Below are positions 26,246 through 37,100 of a stretch of 64,000 bases of DNA, one piece after another (position 1 is the first letter of the stretch; every line of letters starts with the position of its first letter). This DNA is from Vanilla planifolia (Eukaryota > Streptophyta > Magnoliopsida > Asparagales > Orchidaceae), in contig JAIUJO010000233.1 of assembly GCA_023846275.1 (NCBI GenBank), positions 139,001-203,000 of the forward strand. The letters run 5' to 3'. Under the pieces are notes generated by a model. It worked only from the letters and a program-made list of their open reading frames with translations. It made no database searches and was not told the origin of the DNA. Position numbers and translations under genes: made by a program.

Positions 26246-28250
26246 ATTTAAAAGAACTAGGTCTACGTCTTCTAGTATAACTTCTTCATCAAAACAACTA
26301 TGGATATCACTATCTTATTTTGATTTATTTTTATTTAGTCTTATAATATCATATTCTTCTTTAATTTCTACTTTTGAATACATCTTTAATCTTTTTCTAT
26401 CTACTATCTTATTTTGCTAGTGTTTATTGAAATAACCTATTTCTTTGTAAATCAAGAACTTGTAATTTTTTTGAGGTTGTTTATGAGTTCTAAAAATTTT
26501 TACTTTTTCCACATAAAATTACCTTATTTATAATATTGGACCCTTCATAATTGTTTCCCACTTGCGGTCGCACCATGGTATGCTGGTATCATTATTTTAT
26601 TTCAATAGCCAGGCTTTTACTTTGTTTATTCGCTTGTCATTCCATGTATTTATTTTTAAGATCATTTAAAATGAACATAATTCTAGAATTATTTTCTATG
26701 ATACAATTATAACCTGCTAATTCATTACGTTTTTTATTAACTATGTTTATAGTAGTTTAGAAACTTTACTAAAACATTAATTACTTAATGTGACGTCCAT
26801 AAAATGTCAACTTCTTTGTGCTGCTAGATTTAAATACTCTAGACTAAAAGGTATTATATTGTTGAAACAAGTTATTACTAATCATTCTAAATCTTGCATA
26901 GCTTGATCCTACGGAATGTGTCTATGCTTAAGATGATTTGTCAAATTTAGTTACTAACATTAGAGGGATTATGTACTATTTATATAACAATTGATAAAAA
27001 TCTTTGGGAATATGATAATTTTTTACTATGAAATATTCATTTTATTATTTCTCCTTAAAACATGTAAACAAATTGGACAATTTCTAGGGGTTTCATGTTT
27101 TGAAATTCAATTAATGCGTTTGTGGCATCTCTTCCAACTTATCTAATAATTCTTACAATTTTTAAGAATGGGTTCTTCCTTAAGATGAGAATCAAAAAGG
27201 GGTACCATGATGCTTCAAAACTTTTTAATATTTTAGGATTGGGTTCATTATGGCATTGAATCAAAAATTGAACATCTTAAGCTTCTAAATAACTATTCCA
27301 ATCGCCTCTCCAATCATAATTAGAAAATACAACATATAAAGCTACTTCTAGTTCCTGTAATTATTTATTTTAATAAAACTATTCTATGGCATGTTGGGTA
27401 AGATAGTTAGAGTCCAAGGAGTTAATCATTATCTAAATCTTCTCTTACTAGAGCAACACAATTATTAGAAATTCTACAACTAAGCCTACCATAGCAATCA
27501 AAAAATATCTTGCCTCGTATGTGATATATGTTTGGTTTTGTTGTACTCAAAAGATATTTCACTCTATTAATAAACATTGTTAACTAGATACTAATTTTGA
27601 TTTCATAATTTTTATCTAAAATGATGCTAAAATCTTATGATATCTAGTTCATTTATATCATATCTGATCTCTGGTGAGTTTCATCATTTACAAACAAATG
27701 CTTTGCAAATGATGATATTCTTTTATTTAAATCATATCCTATTATTTTCATGGCTATTTGTTTTTTTAATAAATATTTCTAGTTAGAATTAAATATTCAA
27801 GTGTAAAATAATATCTTGATGCTTATTCACTTTAACTAGAGCCCTAAATATCTCAGCCATGTGCATTGAGTCATAGATTACTGATTTAGTTCACTATGCA
27901 ACTCTTTTTGTGCAATGCTTCACCACTTTGTTGCCTTCTTTGCAAATATTACCCCAATGAATTTAAGAGAATCGATTTTATTCGAACTTTTGAAAAAAAT
28001 ATTAGACATATTCAATGGTATCTACCACTAACCTTTTATCATTTTTAGGATCATATTTTAATACAATTAAACCATGATCATATGAACTTTGTGCTTGGTA
28101 CAACATTTTAGTTAGAAAATCAAAGACATTTTAATTAATTATGATTGTGACTCTTTGTTGGTTACATTATAGAAGGATTCCAAAATTTTTCCCATTATGG
28201 TTTTGAATAATGTTCCTAAGACTAGCATGCTCCATTTTATAATTCATAAA
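26246..28250 (-). pseudogene. Probable movement/coat part of the caulimovirid fossil
   Basis: Protein-like fragments appear on the minus strand, including IRGKIFFDCYGRLSCRISNN (about 27.5 kb), 'SNYDWRGDWNSYLEA' (about 27.3 kb) and 'YDHGLIVLKYDPKNDKRLV' (about 28.05 kb). They resemble degraded viral or retroelement protein rather than satellite, but I cannot match them firmly to a domain. The assignment to movement and coat protein rests on polyprotein order. The upper edge against the LINE is unclear. Confidence 0.42.
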
Positions 28251-28700
28251 TCACATATATTTACATTCTTTTTTGTGTTGGCGAGCGGATATTGTTTATC
28301 ACATTGCACCTATTGTACTTAATCTAGGAATGGAGTTGTACTATTCTGAGTTGATCCAAGACTGGGTCCTCCTAAAGTTATATGATTGAAAAAAATTTAA
28401 AGATGAGATGTTAATCATGATATCATTAATAATTACCATTACTACTTGACTAAGGTTTTAATCATTTCTTTTATTCTATACTTTGCATAAGTTCCAACAT
28501 ACGTGAGTGATTGAGTTGCAATGACTTTTATTTTATTGAAGTTGTTATCACCTAGTTTCCACCAATTGTGCAATGGCACAATTTTAATTTTTGCATCCAC
28601 TTACTAAACTTTGAGCACAGTAGCAAGGGCAAGATACACTATTTTTGACTTCCTATAATTCACAACTACATGATGAAATTATTGCTCATTTAGGTAATAT
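28251..28700. other. Boundary zone between caulimovirid and LINE remains
   Basis: AT-rich sequence with no recognised protein block and no convincing poly(A) (poly-T on this strand) that would mark the LINE 3' end. One element may have landed in the other, or both may be deletion remnants joined here. The exact junction could not be placed. Confidence 0.4.
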
Positions 28701-28749
28701 CGTCATTTAGAGGCTGGTTAAATGCTTAAATTTTTTAATTTCTTAAGAA

Positions 28750-29400
28750 TTAGAAAAACAAATTTAGTATAATCATAAAAGAAAGGAGATTCACACATGA
28801 CATTTATCCTTCTATATCACTTTCCTTCATTTGTGAATAAAGTTTTGCTCTAAATTGTTCTCTATACTAACTACATACAAATGTTTCCATCCACAATTTG
28901 AGACCAATGGTAGGTGATTAATGTATTGCATAGTTAAGTGTGTTTTGTAACAAAATTTTTTATACTTTCCATTCTCTTTAAATAATCTAATTTATTTCCT
29001 ACTCTTTCAAAGCTAACATGTTTATTATTTATGTTATTAAACCAAAGTGAGTTATTTAATAGTAGTTTCCATTTTAATTTCTTTTAGAATGTAATAAAAA
29101 TTCCTTATAACATTTTGTGGACCAAACCATTTTGATTCGTTACATGGCTAATATTTTCTCTTTTTTGTCTAGTGAAGATTAAGCATATTTTTAATGTCAC
29201 ACTACAAGAAGCTAATAATAATCATTTGTACTCTATTCAATTTGTGGATGGGTGGATTAATCTTCATTAAAGAATATGTTGGGATTAATGCCAAAACATA
29301 ATTCATTATTGTTAGTCTTCTCATCAATGTAAGATTTTCTTTTGGAATTTCTTTTTAATTTTTTCTATTATTCTTTACAGGTAAGCTATCATTTTCCTTT
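28750..29400 (-). pseudogene. LINE post-RT region
   Basis: After the RT blocks the minus strand reads pieces such as 'SIERKMIAYL', 'RIIEKIKKKFQKKILH' and, near 29.3 kb, 'LTIMNYVLALIPTYSLMKI'. These match the thumb and connection part of plant LINE ORF2 (W..ii.k...kl..w, then the lt.in.vl.siP.Y.ms pattern). Further on, toward 28.8 kb, similarity fades; a zinc-binding or RNase H end may be present but is not recognisable. Decay is heavy. Confidence 0.68.
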
Positions 29401-30130
29401 CAATAGAAAGAGTCAAACCTTTAGAGATTAATGGAAACTTAACATTTTGAAACCTGAGTTGGCTTAATTTCTTTCCTCATTCCAATTTCTATTTTGCTCT
29501 TGAAAAAAACCTTCTTTTTTGATGATTAATTTTGGTACCTGATATTTCTTGAAATGTGTTAAATAATGTGTCTATATTTGGCATCGTTTTAATGTCACAT
29601 CTATAGAAGTTTATGATATCATCTACATATCTTAAATGGGTAACTAAAAGGCATCATTCGTATTGAGCATAATGCACTACTTTACCATAATTTTTAATCT
29701 CGTTCAATGCTTAGCTGAAGACATTCATTGTTGAATTGTAGAACAGATTCGAGATTACATTTTCTTTTTAAAAGCCCCTTGATACGTTGAATAAACCACT
29801 GGGCTCACCATTTTTATTTTTGTAAATTTAAGTGTTTTCTAGTATGTTTTTAATCTTCTTAATGAATTACTCCATAAAGTTCAATCATGTAAGAGCATTT
29901 TATAAGGCTCCAGTGAAGGACAATCAAATGCACTACTAAGAACTAACTTGACAACATACTTCATTTTTTGTTTAGTGAAAGAATCCATTCAAAGGCCAAT
30001 ATATTAATGTCTATTATTTGTTTTCCATTATTAAAACCTATTTCGTCTTAAAAAGATGAGCATTGGGAGAAACATTTTATGCCTACTGCCAATAATTTTG
30101 GCAATAGTTCCTTTGCAAAATTACTTAAAT
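29400..30130 (-). pseudogene. LINE reverse transcriptase fragment
   Basis: Three RT blocks appear in order on the minus strand. About 30,032-29,998 reads 'NNGKQIIDINIL', like the GRQI.D.IL block. At 29,812-29,774 is NGEPSGLFNVSRG, like the NG.P...F..SRGLRQGDPLS block of plant LINEs. At 29,644-29,585 is VTHLRYVDDIINFYRCDIKT, the catalytic block, with YVDD at 29,629-29,618 where plant L1 elements normally have FADD. It continues into 'EISGTKINHQKRRFF', like the SGLKIN..KS block. Stops and frame changes separate the blocks, and the usual RQGDP segment after SRG is not readable. Confidence 0.85.
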
Positions 30131-30899
30131 AAATCGAGCAAAAGTAATTCCAAGTGTTTCGATTTTTTTTTGTATTAAGATTAGTTTTATACTTGAAATT
30201 CCTTTAGGAATAAGTGTCCCCTCTAAGGAATCCTTGGAAACATCAAATACATCATGTGTTTTGATTGCTTTATAGCTAGTGAATAATTGTTTGTTTTGCT
30301 CCTCAATCATTTGGCACTTCATTGAAAAATTGCAATGTATCCTCTCTAATTTCGTACATTTTGATATCCTTCATAAACCAAAAGTTTTGCTATTCTTTGA
30401 CTAGTGATGGAGCACAGTTAAGTAGGTTCTCTTTCTTTGTAATGTTGACAGGTAATAAAAACTACTGGAAGCTTCAAATAACAACATCATGCATTTTTGA
30501 CCATATGGTTTATGAAATTATCATGTAGTTTTCTATCCAATTCATTTTTTTCTCTACGATCTTTTTCCTTTGGATGGAAGATATTTTTTATACCTTCTTA
30601 GATCCATGTAATTCCAACATTTTTTCACTGACAAATTTCCAAATTAATGATTGCCTTTTCAAGAGAATCATCAACCATGTTTGGCATGTGCCATATCGCA
30701 TTATATTGGCAAGTTTAAAATAGCTTTTTTTCCTTTTTTTATTAAGTCTTTGGGTCATATTGCCAAACTTTTCTTTGTTCCATTATTTGAGATAATCCTT
30801 CAAACTTTTTAGTTAGAAAGCAAGGGTCAAAATTTCTAAGCTATTTATATTAATTGCCCAATATTGTTTCATAATTTGTTTGAATATCTATTGCTTTAA

Positions 30900-31080
30900 C
30901 ATGAAATTTTTTGAAATCTAAATTGTTGAGGACTTGAGAATTACTCTTTTATGGAATGAAGAAGTAATGTTGTATCACCAGGTCCTTCTTTTGATTAACT
31001 AGTAATCTATCCAACATTTTCTAGATTCAACTTCCCTTCCTTTTGCAAATCCATGTGAATGTGGGACTTTGAAAAGGGTG
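30900..31080 (-). pseudogene. LINE endonuclease, C-terminal fragment
   Basis: The minus strand from 31,080 reads HPFQSPTFTWICKRKGS, then (31,020-30,994) KMLDRLLVN. Plant L1-type apurinic-endonuclease domains end with an 'FTWSN.R......(K)LDRVLVN' pattern followed by a segment leading to the SDH..I motif, which this copies closely. The enzyme nicks target DNA to prime reverse transcription. Two stops lie between the two stretches, so the copy is inactive. The SDH motif itself is not clearly preserved. Confidence 0.78.
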
Positions 31081-31185
31081 TTCCTTTACATTTCATTGAC
31101 TTATACAATTTGAAAATTCATACATTACATCCATCTTATGGGAAAATGATACTTGTAATTTTTAATAAATGTAAGTTCATCCTTG

Positions 31186-34100
31186 GTTTCATCTCGATAT
31201 CCTTTTGTAGTTAAATATCTTTTTTATATTTTTAAATATTTTATTTTTTATTAACTTTGATGCCCTCACAAAAGAATTTAATTCATACCTGATTTTGATG
31301 ATTGAGGATGATATACTCAATCTCCTTAATATTTTAGAGTGTAGAGTTATGCGAAATTTTATCACATTTTTTTAATTTTATCCCAATTTTTTTCACTTTT
31401 ATTTCATTATATTTTTATAAAACCCTTGTTCTCCTATAGGATGTGCATCACATCATTATAATTTGGTTATATTACATATCTTCAATTTATCTCAATTCTA
31501 TTTTAATATATATTTACTTAACTTTAAAATAATTTATCATTATTTTGTTTAATTGTTTTCTTGAGTAGTAATAATTGGAAATGAGCTCAAATGGAGATGA
31601 AACAAACATTGCTAGACTTGTTCAACTAGCCACATCTAATTAAATATTTATTTTTATATTCTTTTAATTTAATTTCTTTAGGTTTAGAATTTTTTTAGAA
31701 GAAATTTTGACTCATAAATGATTTAATGGTTGAGGATGGCACACTTGACCTCCTTAGTGTGTTGGAATGAAACCATTTGACATAATTTATCTAGTTTTCA
31801 AGTTTTTTATTTTGAATGTTTTATGTTACTATGTAACTCTAAATCCTCTTAATTTTACCTTTACATCACATTTATTTAAGTTATATTATATTTCTTCATT
31901 TTATCTCATTTCTATTTTAATATTTGTTTAATTATTGTTATTTATGTTTAGTTAATTTTTTAATTCGTAGTGATTTCAAATGATATCTTATCTAGAAAAA
32001 AAACAAACATTAATGGAGTTCATTAATGGTTTAATGCAATTAATTACTTATTTTTAATTTTTTTATTTTCTAAGATTTTGTGAAAACCCTACAAAGATTT
32101 TTGGATCATATCTAACTTCATGAACATTGTTGTTGGACATCACCTCTTTTATATCTTAAGCTGTGTTTCTTATATAGTTTATTTAAATACTTCCAATTTT
32201 CACTTTGATTTGCATATATCATTATGAATTGGTTAGATTACTAAGTAACTCTAAATCTTTTCATGACTTTTTTGGCCTCATTGATTTGGTGGCACTACAT
32301 AACATCACCTAATCTCTACTTTGTTTTATACATGTTTTCTTATTATTAAAAAGAAATCAAATTTTATTTATTCTTAATTACTTTGTTAACTCATGATAAC
32401 TCCAAATGAGTTTTAATCAAGATAAAAAATGTCATTGGTCTCATCTCGAAGATCCTTTCCCAACTTAATCTTCATTTTTATCTTTGCAAATATTTTTCTT
32501 CTATATTTTGGATGGTTCATTAGACATTTCAATAATTACCATCTTTGATAATTGAGGATGACATACTCAATCTACTTAGGATTTTGTAATAAAACTTTTT
32601 GGCACCCTTTATCTAATTTTTTAAATCCTTTGCTTTGACGGAGTTATATTATTACAACTTGAAATCTCCTCTCATGTGACATTCAAAAAGTTTTTATTGA
32701 GACATATTATATTGCTTAAATTTATCTTATTTTAAATTTAATATATACTTCATATTAAAATAATAATCCCTTTTAATTCATAATTATTTATTTTGGAGAT
32801 TTACAGTAATTGAAAATGAGGTCCAATTGAGTCGATATAAGTATTTTTTGACTCATGTCAATGTACTTTATCTAATTAAATATTTATGTTCATTACTTTT
32901 CTTTTTTTTAATTTTTTGATTTTGCATTATCTGTGAGACATCTCAATTTGTACCATATATAGAAATCGTTGATGCAACCCTCCATTTCTTTAATTTCTTG
33001 GAATGCACATTTCTTGTATACTCTATCACATTTTTTCAAATATTTTGATTCAATTTGATTATATTGCCATGTAACTTTTTACTTGGGTGACCTTACATTT
33101 CTTTTATTTTTAATATTATATTTATTTATTTAATCTTATTTCTTCTTCATAATATTTTTATCTAATGTTGACAAAATAATTAAGTATTATTTATTCCTAT
33201 TAATTTTTGTAATTTGTAGTAATTCCAAAAGAGTTTTGATAGAGATGGAATAAACAACTTTCGATACATCATGATAAGCTCTTACCAATTAAATTTTAAA
33301 TTATATATATAGTTTTAGAAATTATATTTTCTAGATTTTTGGCATTCTTTACTAAATATATGTAAAACATTTTTACTTTGTTTTTGTTATCATGTTATAT
33401 AACACTAATTCACCTTTGATATGGCTTCTAGATATCTTTTACTTGGTTATATTGCATTGCTTGAACTTATCCCATTTCATTTTTAATATACATTTAACCT
33501 AAAATTATTATAATAGCTTTTTTAATTATTGCTCATTTTCTTCTATAACTCATAGTAATTACAGATGAGGAATTATTTGGACTAAATAAATGTTGTCGAA
33601 AACAACTCAACTTACTCTATCCAATTAATTAAACTTTTTAATATTTTTAGATATTTTCTTCCTTTTACATGTTTTTTGAGATATTTTTATTTTTATAAGA
33701 TTTGATGATAGAGGCTATTGCACTTGAGCTCCTTAATGTCTTATAAATCAATTTTTCATACAATTTAACTAATTTCTTAACTTTTTTCTTTTATTTGGTG
33801 ATATTATAATGTTACTTTAAATCTTCTCTTATGTGACTTTTAAATCACTTTGATCTGGTATCATCACATTGGTTCAATGTATCTCTTTTTTACATAATTA
33901 TATACTTACTTAATATTAAAATAATAATTGTTATTTTTTATTCTTATTTATTTTTGTAATTCATAATTTCTCCAAAAAAGGTTTGATCAAGAAAAATCAA
34001 ATATCATTATGCTAATCTCAAAAAGCCTTACGTAATTAAATATTATTTATAGTTTTTTAAAAATTAATTTTTTAAAATATTTTTTTATCATAACGGGATG

Positions 34101-37100
34101 CTTTACTAAACATTTTGTTTACTATTTGTTTTAATAATTAGTTACGATACACTCGATCTCCTTAGTATCTGGGAAAAGAACTTTCTCATAGAAATTCTAT
34201 CATTTCTTTAAATTTTCAATTTGAATTAGTCATATTATTATTAAACTCTTATTCTCTTCTCGTTATCCTTTTACAACATGTTTATTTGTTTATATTATTT
34301 TGAATCAAATTATCTTATTTTATCACAAATATTTATTTACAAAATTTTAAAATAATAATTTTTTTATTTTTGTTTGTCTGCATTGGTAATTCACAAAAAT
34401 TCCAAATGAAGATTGATGGAGATAAATAAAATATCATTGTCTCATCCTGATGAGCTCAATCCAATTAAATATTGATTTTCACATTTTCAGATATTTTTTA
34501 TTTCCATTGATTTTTATGCTCATTATGAATAAACTAGCACTAAATACCTTTTACTTAGCCATTACATCACCTTCATTTTATTATAATTCATTACTTGAAT
34601 TTATATCACTTGTATGTTAATATATATTTAATTTTTTGTATAATAATATAATGTTGTAATTCAAAACAACATACAATCTAGAAGAAACCAATATTGTTGC
34701 ACTAATGTAATCAATCTCCAACAAATTAATTGCTCATTTTAATAATTTTAAAAATTTTATTTTCCAACAATTCTACATGCCTTACAATGTATATAGTTTG
34801 CAGTTGATTTGATAATTGAGAATACAATAGTCAATTTCCTTAGTATTAACAAAAATAACTTTCTCAAATAATTGAACTTATTTTATCAAATTTTTTACTT
34901 CAATTTGTTTAGACTGCTATCTCACTAAAAATCATTTCTAATGTGACCTTTACATAGATTTGATTTGTTTACGTAAATTTTTTCAATTTATCTCTATTCA
35001 GCTTTAATATATTTTTCTAATTAAAAAATAAATTAATTTTTGTTTATGTTATTTATTTTGGTAAATCATGATGTTTCCATTTTTTGTAATCAAAGATGTC
35101 ACATTTAATTGACATAAGATTTTGTAAAAGTACTCTCTAGTATAAGTTATCTAATTTCTTCAAATGTTTTGATTTAATTTAGTTATATTACTTTATAACT
35201 CTAAATCTCTTCTTATCTCACTTTTATAAAGCTTTGATATAGATATGTTATGTTGCTTCAATTTATCTTTTTTACTTTAGAAAATACTTTCTTAATATTA
35301 AAATAATAAATTTTTCGATTTACACTTATTTATTTTGGGTATTTATAGTAATTCCAAATGAGGCCCAGTTAAGCATGACAAAAAGGAATTTAAACTTAAT
35401 TCAACAAGCTTTATCTATTTAAATATTTATTTTAATATTTATTTATGTGTTATTTTCTTAGGTTTAGACATGCCTAATGAGACATTTTAATTCATGCCTT
35501 ATTTCACAATACAAGATGTTATTCTTGATCTCTTTAGCATCATAGAATGATACTTTCACATATAATTTTTCCCAATTCTTCAAATATTTAGCTTTTATTT
35601 TGCTATATTACCATGAGAATTAATATCGTCAAACATTTACATCACTTTGGCTTTGTTATATTACATTTCTCCCATTTTCTTTTCATCTTCACAATATATT
35701 TACTTAATGTTGAACAAATAATTTGGTATTTCTAACACTTATTAAGTTTTGTAATTCATAGTAACTCCAAATCAGTTTTGATGGACATGAATAAACATCA
35801 TTTGGCCCATCTTAACCATTTCTACCCAATTAAATGTTAATTTATATTTACATTTTAAAAAAAATTTAGGATTTTGATATGCTTTATAAATATTTCTAAA
35901 AATGTATGACTTAGATTTTGCTATGTTGTTATCAAGCACTAATTATCTGCTTGTTTGACTTTTACAAGATTTGACTTTGTTATATTAAATTTATTTAATT
36001 TATCACATTTTATATTTAATAAATATTTTGTTAAAATTAAAATATGAATTCATTGGGCTTATCTCAATTCCCTCTATCCAAATAATTATTCTTTTTTAGA
36101 TTTTTCAATTTTTTTATATATTGGTGTTTTTACAAATTTTATCAGATATTTGGATTTATACATAATTTGGCAAAAAAGGCTATTACAATCGAGATCTTTA
36201 GCTTCTTGGAATATATTTTTTTAATACAATCTACATAATGTCTTAACATTTTTGCTTTTAATTCATTATAATACAATGTAATTCCAAATCATTTCTCATG
36301 TAGGCTTTATATCACTTTGTTTTGATAACACTTCATTGGTTAAATTTATAATATTTTGACTTTAATATATATATTTATTTAATATTTTAAAAGACATTTA
36401 TTATATTTTTATGTTTATTTACTTTTTTATTTGAAATATTATCAAACGAAGTTTGATTGAGATGAAATAAATGTCATTATTTAAAGTTCAATGAGGTTTA
36501 CCTATTTAAATTTTATTTTTTATTTTTTTAATTATTTGTTTAGGGTAATGGCTTGCACTATGAGACATTCATTTCATACTTAATTTATTCATCAAGAATG
36601 TTGCACATGATCACTTTACTATCTTGGAAAAAGCTTTCCTATATAATATATACTATTTCATTAAATTTTTTCTTTGATTTTGTTATATTATTTTGAAGCA
36701 ATTATTCTCCTCACCTTTGACCATTATAATGCATTGATTTGGTTATATTATAATCAATCAAATTGTCTCATTTTAGCTTAACATGTATCTACTAAATATT
36801 ACAAAATAATGTACTTTTTTTAAATTTAGCATTTCACAAAAAATCACACTTGGTTCGATGTAAATGAATAAAACACCAGTGGCTTCATCTCAAAGAGCTC
36901 TATCTAAATAAACTTTATTTTTACCATTTTTAAGGATATTTTATTTCTATTAATTTTTGCACTAATTATGACATAACTAACAATAATTATCGCTTATATG
37001 GTTGTTACACTGCTTTAGTTTGGTTATCTTTTGTTGCTTTAATTTATCTCATTTGTAGCTTCTATCAATATTTACATATTTATAATAATAATTTATAATT

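Larger units (their letters stand above)
22030..28250 (-). mobile_element. Endogenous caulimovirid (badnavirus/petuvirus-like) fossil
   Basis: Broken remains of a plant pararetrovirus (Caulimoviridae) on the minus strand. Recognisable parts run in family order from high to low coordinate: an upstream movement/coat region (about 28.2-26.3 kb, weakly recognised), a Cys-rich motif (about 26.1 kb), aspartic protease end (25.6 kb), reverse transcriptase (25.4-24.6 kb) and RNase H (24.5-24.1 kb), then a tail of about 2 kb. This order and the Cys spacing are typical of badnaviruses and close relatives, which have no integrase; integration is thought to be accidental. The copy is old: it carries dozens of breaks and no long open frame survives. 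A direct repeat of the RNase H end (22.1 and 24.2 kb) shows that it is rearranged or made of more than one copy. Both edges are uncertain by a few hundred bases. The family call rests on reading short raw translations by eye. Confidence 0.72.
28300..31185 (-). mobile_element. Degenerate plant L1-like LINE, 5'-truncated
   Basis: On the minus strand a non-LTR retrotransposon ORF2 can be followed in order: end of the endonuclease domain (about 31.08-30.9 kb), RT (about 30.1-29.4 kb) and the post-RT region (about 29.4-28.8 kb). Stops and frame changes are frequent, for example stops right after the endonuclease stretch at about 31,030 and inside the RT at about 30,060. The element is therefore dead. 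It starts within the endonuclease, next to satellite at about 31,186; 5' truncation is the usual outcome of LINE insertion. The 3' end is not defined and no poly(A) tail or target-site duplication is seen. Same orientation as the neighbouring caulimovirid fossil. Confidence 0.82.

Noticed and set aside
26584-26593. 'tggtatcatt', similar to the start of a tRNA-Met primer-binding site of caulimovirids
   Set aside because: It is on the plus strand while the element reads on the minus strand, it lies inside the coding part, and the match ends after the first few bases.
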